19,033 nucleotides of DNA from an uncultured Methylococcaceae bacterium (GTDB lineage Bacteria > Pseudomonadota > Gammaproteobacteria > Methylococcales > Methylococcaceae): assembly GCA_903910005.1 (NCBI GenBank), contig CAIVXW010000168.1:1-19033 (forward strand), read 5' to 3'. The translations under genes were made by a program, and so were the position numbers. The notes under the pieces were generated by a model, which ran no database searches, was not told the origin of the DNA, and saw only the letters and a program-made list of their open reading frames with translations. Positions 1-6,878 of the stretch are shown in pieces (the stretch's first letter is position 1; each line of letters begins with the position of its first letter).

Positions 1-3000
1 GCAACCATCCTGCTGACGCTGGCCCTTGTGCTGGCCGGCACGGTGGGGTATCTGCTGCTGCCGGTCGCTCCCATGCCCAGTGTGGACATTCCGACCGTGG
101 TAGTGGAAACCCGCCTGCCGGGTGCCAGCCCGGACACCCTGGCAGAGACGGTTGCCACCCCGCTGGAAGCCACCCTTGGACGCATCGCCGGGCTCAACGA
201 AATGACGTCCTACAACAGTCAGGGGCTCAGCCGTGTGGTACTTCAGTTTGATTTGAGCCGCAGCAGCAACGCAGCACTCCGCGATGTGCAGGCTGCGGTT
301 AATGCCGCCCGTAGCCAATTGCCGGCCAACCTGCCGTCAGCACCCTCCTTTCGCAAATACAATCCGGCTGATCAACCGATCATCGAACTGGCCCTGATGT
401 CCGGCAACCTTGACCGGGGCGCGTTGTACGATCTGGCCGCCACCCTGATTTCCCCCAAAATTGCCCAGGTTGAAGGCGTCGGACTGGTGGAAGTGGGCGG
501 CAGCTCATTGCCCGCCGTTCGGGTCGAACTCAACCCGACACTACTGGCAGCACGCGGCATCGGGCTGGACGAAGTCCGAACCGCCCTGGTTTCAGCCAAT
601 CGCCATGATGCCAAGGGCGCGATCCAGACCGCCACCCGGTACTGGCAGATCGAATCGAACGACCAGGTTCGTACCGCCCGCGATTATCAATCCCTGCTGC
701 TGGCCTACCGCAACGGTGCCCCGGTTCTTCTGACCGATGTCGCCCGTGTCATTGATTCGGTAGAAAATCTGGCCAATGCCGGTTTTGCCAACGGCCACCC
801 GGCGGTGGTACTTAGGGTCTACAAACAGACCGAAGCCAATATCGTGGCGACGGTGCAACGTATTGAAGCCCTGTTGCCAACCCTTCAGGCCTCGCTGCCG
901 ACCAGTGCCGACCTGAGCGTCCTCATGGAGCGCACCCGCACCATCCGGGCCTCATTACGCGAAGTCGAACTGGCTTTGGCCCTGTCGGTAGGGTTGGTGA
1001 TGCTGGTGGTGTTCCTGTTTCTGCGTAATCTCAGGGCAACCCTCATCCCTACGGTCGCCATTCCGGTATCACTGATCGGCAGCCTGGGGGTGATGTACCT
1101 GGGGCATTACTCACTGGATAACCTGTCGCTGATGGCCTTGGCAGTAGCGACCGGGTTTGTGGTGGATGATGCGATTGTGGTACTGGAGAATATTGTCCGC
1201 CGCATGGAGTCCGGTGAATCGCCGGTCAGGGCGGCCCTGCGCGGAACGCGGGAGGTTGTTCCCACGGTGGTTTCCATGAGCCTGGCCCTGCTGGCTGTTT
1301 TCATTCCCATCCTGTTCATGGGCGGGTTGGTGGGGCGCATGTTACGGGAGTTTGCCGTAACCCTGGCTGCCGCCGTGTGTGTGTCGCTGCTGGTTTCCAT
1401 CACCCTGACCCCGATGCTGGCGGCTCACCTCATTCGCCCCCTGCCGAACCACACCCCGGCCCGTGGCGGCTTTGCCCTGCTGGAGCGGGTCTATCAGGCC
1501 ATTCTGGCCGGCTATGACCGCTCCCTGACCTGGGCCTTGTCTCATCGCTGGCTGATTCTGGGGCTGTTACTGATGACGGTGGTTTGCAACGGTTACCTCT
1601 ATGCCACCATCCCCAAGGGATTTTTTCCGATTCAGGACAGCGGCCGTCTGGTTGGCGGCATGCAGGCCGACCCAAACACCGCCTTTCCGGTATTGCAGGA
1701 CAAACTGCGCGAGGCCATCAGCCAGATCATGCAGGATACCGATGTCGTCACGGCAGCAGGATTTCTGGGCGGAGGCGGTGCCGGTATCAACGTGTTGCTG
1801 AAACCACGCGAGCAGCGTTCGCACAGTTCGGAACAGATACTGGGGCGGTTGCGGGGGCGACTGGGGCAAATGACGGGCGTGCGGATTCTGCTGTTTGCGG
1901 CCCAGGATGTACGCAGTGGCGGGCGGCGGTCGGCGTCCATGTTCCAGTACACCCTGGAATCGACCGACCTGTCGGCACTGCGTCACTGGACACCCCGCAT
2001 CGCCGAGGCCCTGTCACGCCGCCCCGAACTGGTCGATGTGGATAGCGACCTCAAGGAACAGGGGGAGGAAATTGAGGTAGTCGTCCAGCGCGATTTTGCG
2101 GCCCGCTGGGGCATCAGTCCGGCCCTGATCGACCAGACCCTGGGCAATGCCTGGAGTCAGCGTCCGGTTTCCCTGATTTACAATCCGACCAATCAGTACC
2201 GGGTGGTGATGGAACTGGATGAAAACGGCTGGAAAACGCCGGAGAGTCTGGAGCGACTGCGGATTCAGGTGCCGCCAGGCCCGGATCATCCCGAAGCCCG
2301 GGTCGTGCCCCTCTCCCAGTTTGCCGAATTGAAACCGGGCGTCGCCGCACTGGAAGTGAATCATCAGGGCGGAGCCGCAGCGGCTACCCTGTCGTTCAAT
2401 CTGCGCCCGGGGATTGCCCTGTCGGACGCTACCCGGGTGGTGGAGGAAACCCTGACCCAACTGGGTGTACCGGCCTCAATACACGGCGGCTTCCAGGGGA
2501 CGGCCAAAACCTTCAGGGAATCACTGGACAGTCAGCCCTGGCTCATTGCCACGGCCCTGCTCAGTCTCTATATCGTGCTGGGAATGCTGTATGAGAGTTA
2601 TATTCATCCGCTGACCATACTCTCCACCCTCCCGTCCGCCGGTATCGGTGCCTTGCTGGCTCTGCGGGTATTCGATACCCAATTTACCCTGATTGCCATG
2701 ATCGGGGTCATTCTACTGGTCGGGATTGTCAAGAAAAACGCCATCATGATGATTGACCTGGCCCTGCAACTGAGGCGTCAGGCCGACCTGTCTGCCCGCG
2801 AAGCCATCCATGCGGCCTGCCTGATACGGTTTCGTCCCATTCTGATGACCACGCTGGCGGCCCTGATGGGAGCCTTGCCACTGGCATTTGGCAGCGGAGA
2901 AGGGGCTGAACTGCGCCAGCCCCTGGGACTCTCCATCGCAGGGGGGTTACTGGTCAGTCAGATACTCACCCTGTACACCACCCCGATCATCTTTTTGCTG

Positions 3001-3063
3001 CTGGATCGCAAGGATCGAACTCATTTGACCCGGGTCAACTCACGGCCATCCGAATCGAAATAG
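1..3063 (+). CDS. RND-family efflux transporter permease, MdtB/MdtC-like (5' partial)
   Basis: Inner-membrane proton-driven pump subunit of the hydrophobe/amphiphile efflux RND family; it would work with a periplasmic adaptor and an outer-membrane channel. The frame is open from base 1 (A-T-I-L-L-T-L-A...), inside the first membrane helix, so the true start lies upstream; a GTG at 28 is not the real start. About 1020 residues are visible, against about 1030-1050 usual for the family, so only a short N-terminus is missing. Seen (window numbering): N-terminal helix, porter domain with the GASPDTLAETVATPLE segment, helix 4 with GFVVDDAIVVLEN carrying the paired proton-relay aspartates D389-D390, the PKGFFPIQDSGRL segment, and helix 10 with GIVKKNAIMMIDLAL containing the relay lysine (K911/K912). 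Family knowledge: these residues drive proton coupling. The substrate cannot be read from sequence; MdtB/MdtC/MuxB/MuxC proteins are the nearest type. The 3' end overlaps the opposing small gene by 43 nt. Confidence 0.93.
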   Translation, partial: ATILLTLALVLAGTVGYLLLPVAPMPSVDIPTVVVETRLPGASPDTLAETVATPLEATLGRIAGLNEMTSYNSQGLSRVVLQFDLSRSSNAALRDVQAAVNAARSQLPANLPSAPSFRKYNPADQPIIELALMSGNLDRGALYDLAATLISPKIAQVEGVGLVEVGGSSLPAVRVELNPTLLAARGIGLDEVRTALVSANRHDAKGAIQTATRYWQIESNDQVRTARDYQSLLLAYRNGAPVLLTDVARVIDSVENLANAGFANGHPAVVLRVYKQTEANIVATVQRIEALLPTLQASLPTSADLSVLMERTRTIRASLREVELALALSVGLVMLVVFLFLRNLRATLIPTVAIPVSLIGSLGVMYLGHYSLDNLSLMALAVATGFVVDDAIVVLENIVRRMESGESPVRAALRGTREVVPTVVSMSLALLAVFIPILFMGGLVGRMLREFAVTLAAAVCVSLLVSITLTPMLAAHLIRPLPNHTPARGGFALLERVYQAILAGYDRSLTWALSHRWLILGLLLMTVVCNGYLYATIPKGFFPIQDSGRLVGGMQADPNTAFPVLQDKLREAISQIMQDTDVVTAAGFLGGGGAGINVLLKPREQRSHSSEQILGRLRGRLGQMTGVRILLFAAQDVRSGGRRSASMFQYTLESTDLSALRHWTPRIAEALSRRPELVDVDSDLKEQGEEIEVVVQRDFAARWGISPALIDQTLGNAWSQRPVSLIYNPTNQYRVVMELDENGWKTPESLERLRIQVPPGPDHPEARVVPLSQFAELKPGVAALEVNHQGGAAAATLSFNLRPGIALSDATRVVEETLTQLGVPASIHGGFQGTAKTFRESLDSQPWLIATALLSLYIVLGMLYESYIHPLTILSTLPSAGIGALLALRVFDTQFTLIAMIGVILLVGIVKKNAIMMIDLALQLRRQADLSAREAIHAACLIRFRPILMTTLAALMGALPLAFGSGEGAELRQPLGLSIAGGLLVSQILTLYTTPIIFLLLDRKDRTHLTRVNSRPSESK

Positions 3064-3425
3064 CAGATGCCCGCTGCAAAGTACTTGCAATCAGCCGACT
3101 GATCCACCTTGGCCCCTTCGCTGGAGGTGGTGATGGTGAGGGAACAATAATGGGCTTCACCCTCGGCCTGTTTCTTCAGCACCAGGGTATTTTCCCCGGT
3201 TTTTCTGGCCTCGCCGGCAATGTCAGCCGAGCAGGGCTTGCGGCCTTCTTCCGCCGAGCCGTTCGGTTCAAAATCGACATCCATGGCGACATTGATGTCT
3301 GCTCCCACCTGATTGATCTTCAGGTGCTGAACGTGGTTGCCGTTGCGGCCCACATAATGTTCAGTACCGGCCCACGCACTGGAAGAAACCAGCAGCACCA
3401 AACCCGCCCACAAAACCTTATTCAT
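3021..3425 (-). CDS. Small secreted cysteine-containing protein of unknown function
   Basis: 134 residues with a clear Sec signal peptide: charged start MNK, hydrophobic stretch 4-16, and an AWA cleavage site at 17-19. The mature part of about 115 residues has four cysteines (C65, C94, C113, C121), suited to two periplasmic disulfides, and ends in a C-x7-C segment followed by F-x-S-D-G-x-E-L-x-R. That ending resembles the cysteine/aromatic/glycine pattern near the C-terminus of several small periplasmic proteins, but no family is recognised. The start is supported by AGGA 8 nt upstream of the ATG. It lies 48 nt after dapD on the same strand and may be read through from it or have its own promoter. 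Its last 43 nt run antisense to the end of the RND gene. The coding call is supported by the signal peptide and Cys pattern; function is unknown. Confidence 0.8.
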   Translation of the reverse strand: MNKVLWAGLVLLVSSSAWAGTEHYVGRNGNHVQHLKINQVGADINVAMDVDFEPNGSAEEGRKPCSADIAGEARKTGENTLVLKKQAEGEAHYCSLTITTSSEGAKVDQSADCKYFAAGICYFDSDGRELTRVK

Positions 3426-3473
3426 GCAAAATCCTCAGTGATGATTGAAACAAAAAAACGTCCGTCGTCAGGC

Positions 3474-4292
3474 TTACCAGTCCCTGAGCAGTTCGTTGAT
3501 GCCCACCTTGCTGCGGGTTTTTTCATCAACCTGCTTGATGATGACGGCACAGTATAAACTGTGGCTGTCGTCTTTGGCCGGTAAATTACCGGATACGACT
3601 ACGGCACCGGCAGGAACCCGGCCATAGGTGATCTCACCGGTCATGCGGTTGTAGATTTTGGTGCTTTGACCAATGTAAACCCCCATTGAAATGACCGCGC
3701 CTTCCTCCACAATGACTCCCTCGACGATTTCGGAACGGGCTCCGATGAAGCAGTTGTCTTCGATGATGGTGGGCGAAGCCTGCAGCGGTTCCAGCACGCC
3801 GCCGATTCCCACACCGCCGGACAGGTGGACGTTCTTGCCGATCTGGGCACAGGAACCCACCGTCGCCCAGGTATCCACCATCGTGCCGGAATCGACATAG
3901 GCACCGATGTTGACAAAGGACGGCATCAGTACCACCCCGTGCGCCAGGAAAGCGCCCCGCCGCACGGCGGCCGGCGGCACAACCCGGGCACCGGTCGCGG
4001 CGAAGTCCTCCGGACGGTAACCACTGAATTTGGTTTCCACCTTGTCAAAATACTTGGTTTCCCCGCCCTCCATGACCCGGTTCTCAAAGATGCGGAAGGA
4101 CAGCAGAACGGCCTTTTTCAGCCAGGAATTGACCACCCACTCGCCGTTTCTTTTTTCCGCAACCCGGGCACGCCCGGAATCGAGCAGGCTCAGGGCTTCC
4201 TGTACTGCCGCCCGGGTTTCCCGGCTGGCCGAATAGGGATTGATCTGGGCCCGGTCTTCGTAGGCCTCATTGATGATGTCTTCTAATGTCAT
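3474..4292 (-). CDS. dapD: 2,3,4,5-tetrahydropyridine-2,6-dicarboxylate N-succinyltransferase
   Basis: Cytosolic enzyme that transfers succinyl from succinyl-CoA to tetrahydrodipicolinate, giving N-succinyl-2-amino-6-ketopimelate in the succinylase branch of lysine/diaminopimelate synthesis. The 272-residue length matches the family (about 274). Seen: an alpha-helical N-terminal domain (1-100), then a left-handed beta-helix of hexapeptide repeats (about 102-240, e.g. GAFLAHGVVLMPSFVNIGAY, MVDTWATVGSCAQIG, NVHLSGGVGIGGVLEP, NCFIGARSEIVEG) and a short C-terminal domain with VVSGNLP. The ATG overlaps the dapC stop in an ATGA, so translation is probably coupled to dapC, which catalyses the next pathway step. 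There is a short run of T on this strand about 25 nt past the stop, but no good stem precedes it. Confidence 0.97.
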   Translation of the reverse strand: MTLEDIINEAYEDRAQINPYSASRETRAAVQEALSLLDSGRARVAEKRNGEWVVNSWLKKAVLLSFRIFENRVMEGGETKYFDKVETKFSGYRPEDFAATGARVVPPAAVRRGAFLAHGVVLMPSFVNIGAYVDSGTMVDTWATVGSCAQIGKNVHLSGGVGIGGVLEPLQASPTIIEDNCFIGARSEIVEGVIVEEGAVISMGVYIGQSTKIYNRMTGEITYGRVPAGAVVVSGNLPAKDDSHSLYCAVIIKQVDEKTRSKVGINELLRDW

Positions 4293-5503
4293 GTTTTTGA
4301 TTCTTGTTGATGGGTTTGAACGAACTCCCGGATGCGCCGGGCTGCCTCAAGACAACCGTCCAGGTCAGCCACCAGTGCCATGCGGACGTGATTCTGGCCA
4401 GGGTTGATGCCATGAGCCGTGCGAGAAAGGTATGTGCCGGGCAAAACCGTCACATTTTGCTCCATGAAAAGTCTTCTCGCGAACTCTTCATCGCTACCGG
4501 AGGTGTGTACCCACAAATAGAATCCGGCAGGCGGAACCGACAGGGGCAATACATCCTTCAGCAATGGGTGAACGCCAGTGAATTTGTGCCGGTAGCGAGC
4601 CCGGTTTTCCCTGACGTGGCTTTCGTCCTGCCAGGCCGCAATGCTGGCATACTGGCTGGGCAAGGGCATGGCACAGCCGTGATAGGTGCGGTAGCGCAGG
4701 TAATTTTGAATGAGGGTGCTGTCGCCCGCCACAAAACCGGAACGCAGCCCCGGCAAATTGGAGCGTTTCGACAGGCTGTGGAACACCACGCACCGCTCGA
4801 ACCCGGTATTGCCCATGGCCCAGGCGGCCTGCAACAGGCCCGGAGGCGGGTTGTTTTCCTCATGATGAATCTCCGAATAACATTCATCCGAGGCAATGAT
4901 GAAATCATGCCGCTCGGCCAGGTTCAGCAGTTTCCGGTACAGGGCCAGGTCGTATACGGTGCCGGTGGGATTGCCGGGCGAACAGACATACAGCAACTGG
5001 CAACGCTGCCAGGTGGCATCCGGCACGGCATCGAAATCAGGCAGGTAACCGTTGTCGCGGGTGGTATTGAGATAGCCGGGTTCCGCCCCGGCCAGCAGGG
5101 CCGCCCCTTCGTAAATCTGGTAGAAGGGGTTGGGCATCAGTACCAGCGGGTTGCGGCTCCGATCCACCAGGCTTTGGGCAAAGGAAAAAAGTGCCTCACG
5201 GGTGCCGTTGCAGGGCAAAACGTGCCGGTCGGGGTCGACCGCACCGGTCGGCAGGCTGAAACGCCGGGTCAACCAGTCTGCCACGGCCTGGCGCAGGGCC
5301 AACAGACCACGGGTGGTTGGGTACTGGGCCAGACTGCCCAGACGGGTTTGCAGGGTCTCGATCACCGCGCCCGGCGGCGCGTGTTGCGGCTCACCGATGG
5401 ACAGGGCAATGTGGGATTTTTCAGACGGCGGAACAAGACCCTGTTTGAGCCGGGTCAGCTTTTCAAACGGGTAACTTTGCAGTTTCAGCAGGTCGGGGTT
5501 CAT
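4289..5503 (-). CDS. dapC: N-succinyl-L,L-diaminopimelate aminotransferase (DapC type)
   Basis: PLP-dependent class I/II aminotransferase expected to convert N-succinyl-2-amino-6-ketopimelate to N-succinyl-diaminopimelate with glutamate as donor. 404 residues. Seen: the N-terminal MNPDLLKLQSYPFEKLTRLK segment typical of proteobacterial DapC, SIGEPQHAPP (35-44), CNGTREALF in the cofactor phosphate-binding area (98-106), the CSPGNPTG motif (174-181), ASDECYSEIH with the PLP-contacting Asp/Tyr (204-213), the Schiff-base lysine K246 in SLSKRSN (243-249), and a late Arg in HVRMALV for carboxylate binding. It is followed with a 4-nt overlap by dapD, which supports the diaminopimelate assignment over a general aminotransferase. 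The ATG start at 5503 has no strong Shine-Dalgarno; 72 nt separate it from pyrE, and this gap holds a hairpin. Confidence in the fold is very high, and in the substrate high because of context. Confidence 0.94.
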   Translation of the reverse strand: MNPDLLKLQSYPFEKLTRLKQGLVPPSEKSHIALSIGEPQHAPPGAVIETLQTRLGSLAQYPTTRGLLALRQAVADWLTRRFSLPTGAVDPDRHVLPCNGTREALFSFAQSLVDRSRNPLVLMPNPFYQIYEGAALLAGAEPGYLNTTRDNGYLPDFDAVPDATWQRCQLLYVCSPGNPTGTVYDLALYRKLLNLAERHDFIIASDECYSEIHHEENNPPPGLLQAAWAMGNTGFERCVVFHSLSKRSNLPGLRSGFVAGDSTLIQNYLRYRTYHGCAMPLPSQYASIAAWQDESHVRENRARYRHKFTGVHPLLKDVLPLSVPPAGFYLWVHTSGSDEEFARRLFMEQNVTVLPGTYLSRTAHGINPGQNHVRMALVADLDGCLEAARRIREFVQTHQQESKT

Positions 5504-5550
5504 TATAAATTGCAGGCAAGAGACATCGTGTCAGGGCCGACAAGTATAGG

Positions 5551-5570
5551 GGATACCCGGCGGGGCATCC
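5551..5570 (-). terminator. Hairpin in the pyrE-dapC gap (attenuator or processing site?)
   Basis: On the minus strand the arms GGATGCCC and GGGTATCC form an 8-bp stem (one G-T wobble) closed by the 4-nt loop CGCC. It begins 5 nt after the pyrE stop. No U-run follows, so it is not a textbook intrinsic terminator. It could protect the pyrE 3' end, weaken read-through into dapC, or be neutral. Confidence 0.4.
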
Positions 5571-5575
5571 AGCCA

Positions 5576-6217
5576 TCAGCGGCAACCATACTGTTCCCGA
5601 TGCTGTTTGATGCGGGCCAGTTCCTCCGGACGGGCAACGGTCGCCAGGTAGGTGATGATGTCATCCAGGGTGATGATGGCATGGACAGGGCACCCCAGGT
5701 ACCCGGTAACCTCCTGCACCGCCGAGCGATCACCCGCTCCCCGTTCCTGTCGATCCAGGGTAATGACCACACCGGCCAGTTCGGCACCGGCTTGCCGGAT
5801 GATGTCCACCGACTCGCGCACCGAGATGCCGGCCGTAATCACATCATCGACGATCAGCACCCGGCCCTGCAGCGGGGCACCGACCAGCGATCCGCCCTCA
5901 CCGTGATCCTTGGCCTCCTTGCGATTGAAGGCATAGGGAATCTCGGCCCCGGTTTCGGCGGACAGGGCCATGGCAACGGTGCAGACCAGGGGGATGCCCT
6001 TGTAGGCCGGGCCATACAGCATATCGAACGACACCCCGTTATCCAGCAGGGTTCTGGCATAATAATGACCCAGTCGGGCCAGGCGATAACCGGTGTTGAA
6101 CAGACCGGTATTGAAAAAATAGGGACTGCTACGACCCGATTTCAGGGTAAACTCCCCGAAACGAAGCACCTCGCAGCGCAGTGCCAGTTCGATGAATCCG
6201 GTTTTACAGGTTTGCAT
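5576..6217 (-). CDS. pyrE: Orotate phosphoribosyltransferase
   Basis: Cytosolic enzyme of de novo pyrimidine synthesis that joins orotate to PRPP to give orotidine 5'-monophosphate. The 213-residue length equals the usual gammaproteobacterial enzyme. Seen: N-terminal substrate-binding segment LRFGEFTLKSGRSSPYFFNTG (19-39), YGPAYKGIPL (68-77), YAFNRKEAKDHGEGG with the flexible catalytic-loop lysines and histidine (about 95-109), and the PRPP-binding motif VLIVDDVITAGIS (120-132). The ATG is fixed by a strong GGGGAG 7 nt upstream (6225-6230). That Shine-Dalgarno is one arm of a 6-bp hairpin, so translation may be limited on long leaders. The gene lies downstream of the RRM gene on the same strand with about 95 nt and a strong hairpin between them, and upstream of dapC. 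Confidence 0.97.
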   Translation of the reverse strand: MQTCKTGFIELALRCEVLRFGEFTLKSGRSSPYFFNTGLFNTGYRLARLGHYYARTLLDNGVSFDMLYGPAYKGIPLVCTVAMALSAETGAEIPYAFNRKEAKDHGEGGSLVGAPLQGRVLIVDDVITAGISVRESVDIIRQAGAELAGVVITLDRQERGAGDRSAVQEVTGYLGCPVHAIITLDDIITYLATVARPEELARIKQHREQYGCR

Positions 6218-6224
6218 GAAGGGT

Positions 6225-6243
6225 CTCCCCGCAAAATGGGGAG
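6225..6243 (-). promoter_or_regulatory. Hairpin burying the pyrE ribosome binding site
   Basis: Read on the minus strand, CTCCCC (6243-6238), a 7-nt loop (ATTTTGC) and GGGGAG (6230-6225) form a perfect 6-bp GC-rich stem. GGGGAG is also the pyrE Shine-Dalgarno, 7 nt from the ATG, so folding would block ribosome loading. A candidate promoter just upstream would start transcripts near 6238 and drop most of the anti-SD arm, so the block may act only on transcripts coming from farther upstream. Confidence 0.55.
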
Positions 6244-6244
6244 C

Positions 6245-6274
6245 ATGTTAGTCAATCGGGCAGGCGGAGTTCAA
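6245..6274 (-). promoter_or_regulatory. Candidate sigma70-type promoter for pyrE
   Basis: On the minus strand TTGAAC (6274-6269) and TAACAT (6250-6245) are separated by 18 nt; each matches the sigma70 consensus at 4 of 6 positions. Predicted start near 6238, about 20 nt before the pyrE ATG. The match is moderate and by eye only. Confidence 0.35.
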
Positions 6275-6303
6275 GACTCTCCGGCAGAACGACGGAGAGT
6301 CTT
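6273..6303 (-). terminator. 11-bp perfect hairpin after the RRM gene
   Basis: AAGACTCTCCG (6273-6283) and CGGAGAGTCTT (6293-6303) are exact reverse complements around a 9-nt loop. The stem starts 10 nt beyond the RRM gene stop and sits between it and pyrE. There is no clear U-tract on either strand, so termination would be Rho-assisted or the stem may only protect the RRM transcript 3' end. Confidence 0.5.
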
Positions 6304-6313
6304 CGGGGGATTA

Positions 6314-6634
6314 TCAGTAGCGACGTCCTGACCACACCGTTGCCGGTTGGCGTCGGTACAGGCTGGCATTGCCACCGTTGCCGCCCGCGTGTGGTTTGGC
6401 CGTGTTGACCGTCAGACTGCGGCCACCTACCTCCTTGCCATGCAGGGCCTGGATGGCCGCCTGTGCTTCGCGCTCCGAGTCCATTTCCACAAATCCGAAG
6501 CCACGGGAACGTCCCGTGATGCGATCCAGAATGACCCGGGCCGACTGAACCGAACCATGGGGGGTGAAAATACGCTCCAGATCGGCGTTGTCGACGGCGT
6601 AGTTCAAATTACCAACGTAGAGTTTCGTACCCAA
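6314..6634 (-). CDS. Small RNA-binding protein with a single RRM domain
   Basis: 106 residues dominated by one RNA-recognition motif: RNP2 is LYVGNL (5-10) and RNP1 is RGFGFVEM (44-51), each with the aromatic residues that stack on RNA bases. The tail HAGGNGGN...WSGRRY is short, Gly/Arg/Tyr-flavoured and probably disordered. Such Rbp-type proteins bind single-stranded RNA and in several bacteria respond to cold; the target here is unknown. I chose the TTG at 6634 because GGAG lies 8 nt upstream and the homologous start is M-G/S-x-K-LYVGNL. The in-frame ATG at 6736 would add 34 residues not matching the family, running through the leader. A weak promoter-like TTGACC-N15-TATGCA (6736-6710) fits transcription starting upstream of a leader with a 7-bp hairpin. 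Confidence 0.9.
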   Translation of the reverse strand: MGTKLYVGNLNYAVDNADLERIFTPHGSVQSARVILDRITGRSRGFGFVEMDSEREAQAAIQALHGKEVGGRSLTVNTAKPHAGGNGGNASLYRRQPATVWSGRRY

Positions 6635-6642
6635 GTGAAATA

Positions 6643-6646
6643 CTCC
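6643..6646 (-). promoter_or_regulatory. Shine-Dalgarno that fixes the TTG start of the RRM gene
   Basis: GGAG on the minus strand, 8 nt before the TTG at 6634-6632. It supports the short 106-residue product over the longer ATG version starting at 6736. Confidence 0.65.
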
Positions 6647-6678
6647 AAAAATCAAAATACGGATGGCGTGGCACCTCC

Positions 6679-6697
6679 GCAGGGAGGGTTTCCCTGC
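6679..6697 (-). promoter_or_regulatory. Hairpin in the leader of the RRM gene
   Basis: GCAGGGA (6679-6685) pairs exactly with TCCCTGC (6691-6697) over a 5-nt loop. It lies 45 nt upstream of the TTG start, inside the presumed 5' untranslated leader. A structured leader fits post-transcriptional or autogenous control, as inferred for other small RRM or cold-responsive genes; no direct evidence here. Confidence 0.4.
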
Positions 6698-6771
6698 CGG
6701 ATGAGTGCGTGCATACTTCACCCGGATTTTGGTCAAATTTCATTAGGTACGATTACCGGGTGCCGCAAAGG

Positions 6772-6804
6772 CCGGACGGCCCGGATAATGAACGGGCCGT
6801 CCGG
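6772..6804. repeat. 12-bp perfect inverted repeat between divergent RRM and Nudix genes
   Basis: CCGGACGGCCCG (6772-6783) and CGGGCCGTCCGG (6793-6804) are exact reverse complements around the A/T-rich loop GATAATGAA. Ten bases of the left side (GGCCGGACGG, 6770-6779) recur in direct orientation at 6834-6843, 36 nt before the Nudix ATG. No U-run follows on either strand. It may be a dispersed palindromic repeat, an operator, or a terminator for an unseen short transcript. Confidence 0.6.
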
Positions 6805-6878
6805 ACGGAGCGGTTGGGACGCAGGGTGTCCAGGGCCGGACGGTTATTGGCTTACTTCGCATTGCCTGGTTTGACAAC

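Noticed and set aside
3430..3474. Run of T after dapD as an intrinsic terminator
   Set aside because: The T-run on the minus strand is present but only a 3-bp stem can form before it.
5504..5509. A TATAAT box overlapping the dapC start codon
   Set aside because: It has no -35 partner at suitable distance and would start transcripts inside the gene; probably chance.
4304..6331. A 675-codon open frame on the plus strand opposite dapC and pyrE
   Set aside because: It lies fully antisense to two certain genes and shows no domain pattern; its composition (many Gln, Gly, Arg, His) is what GC-rich sense codons give in reverse. Long antisense frames are expected at this GC content.
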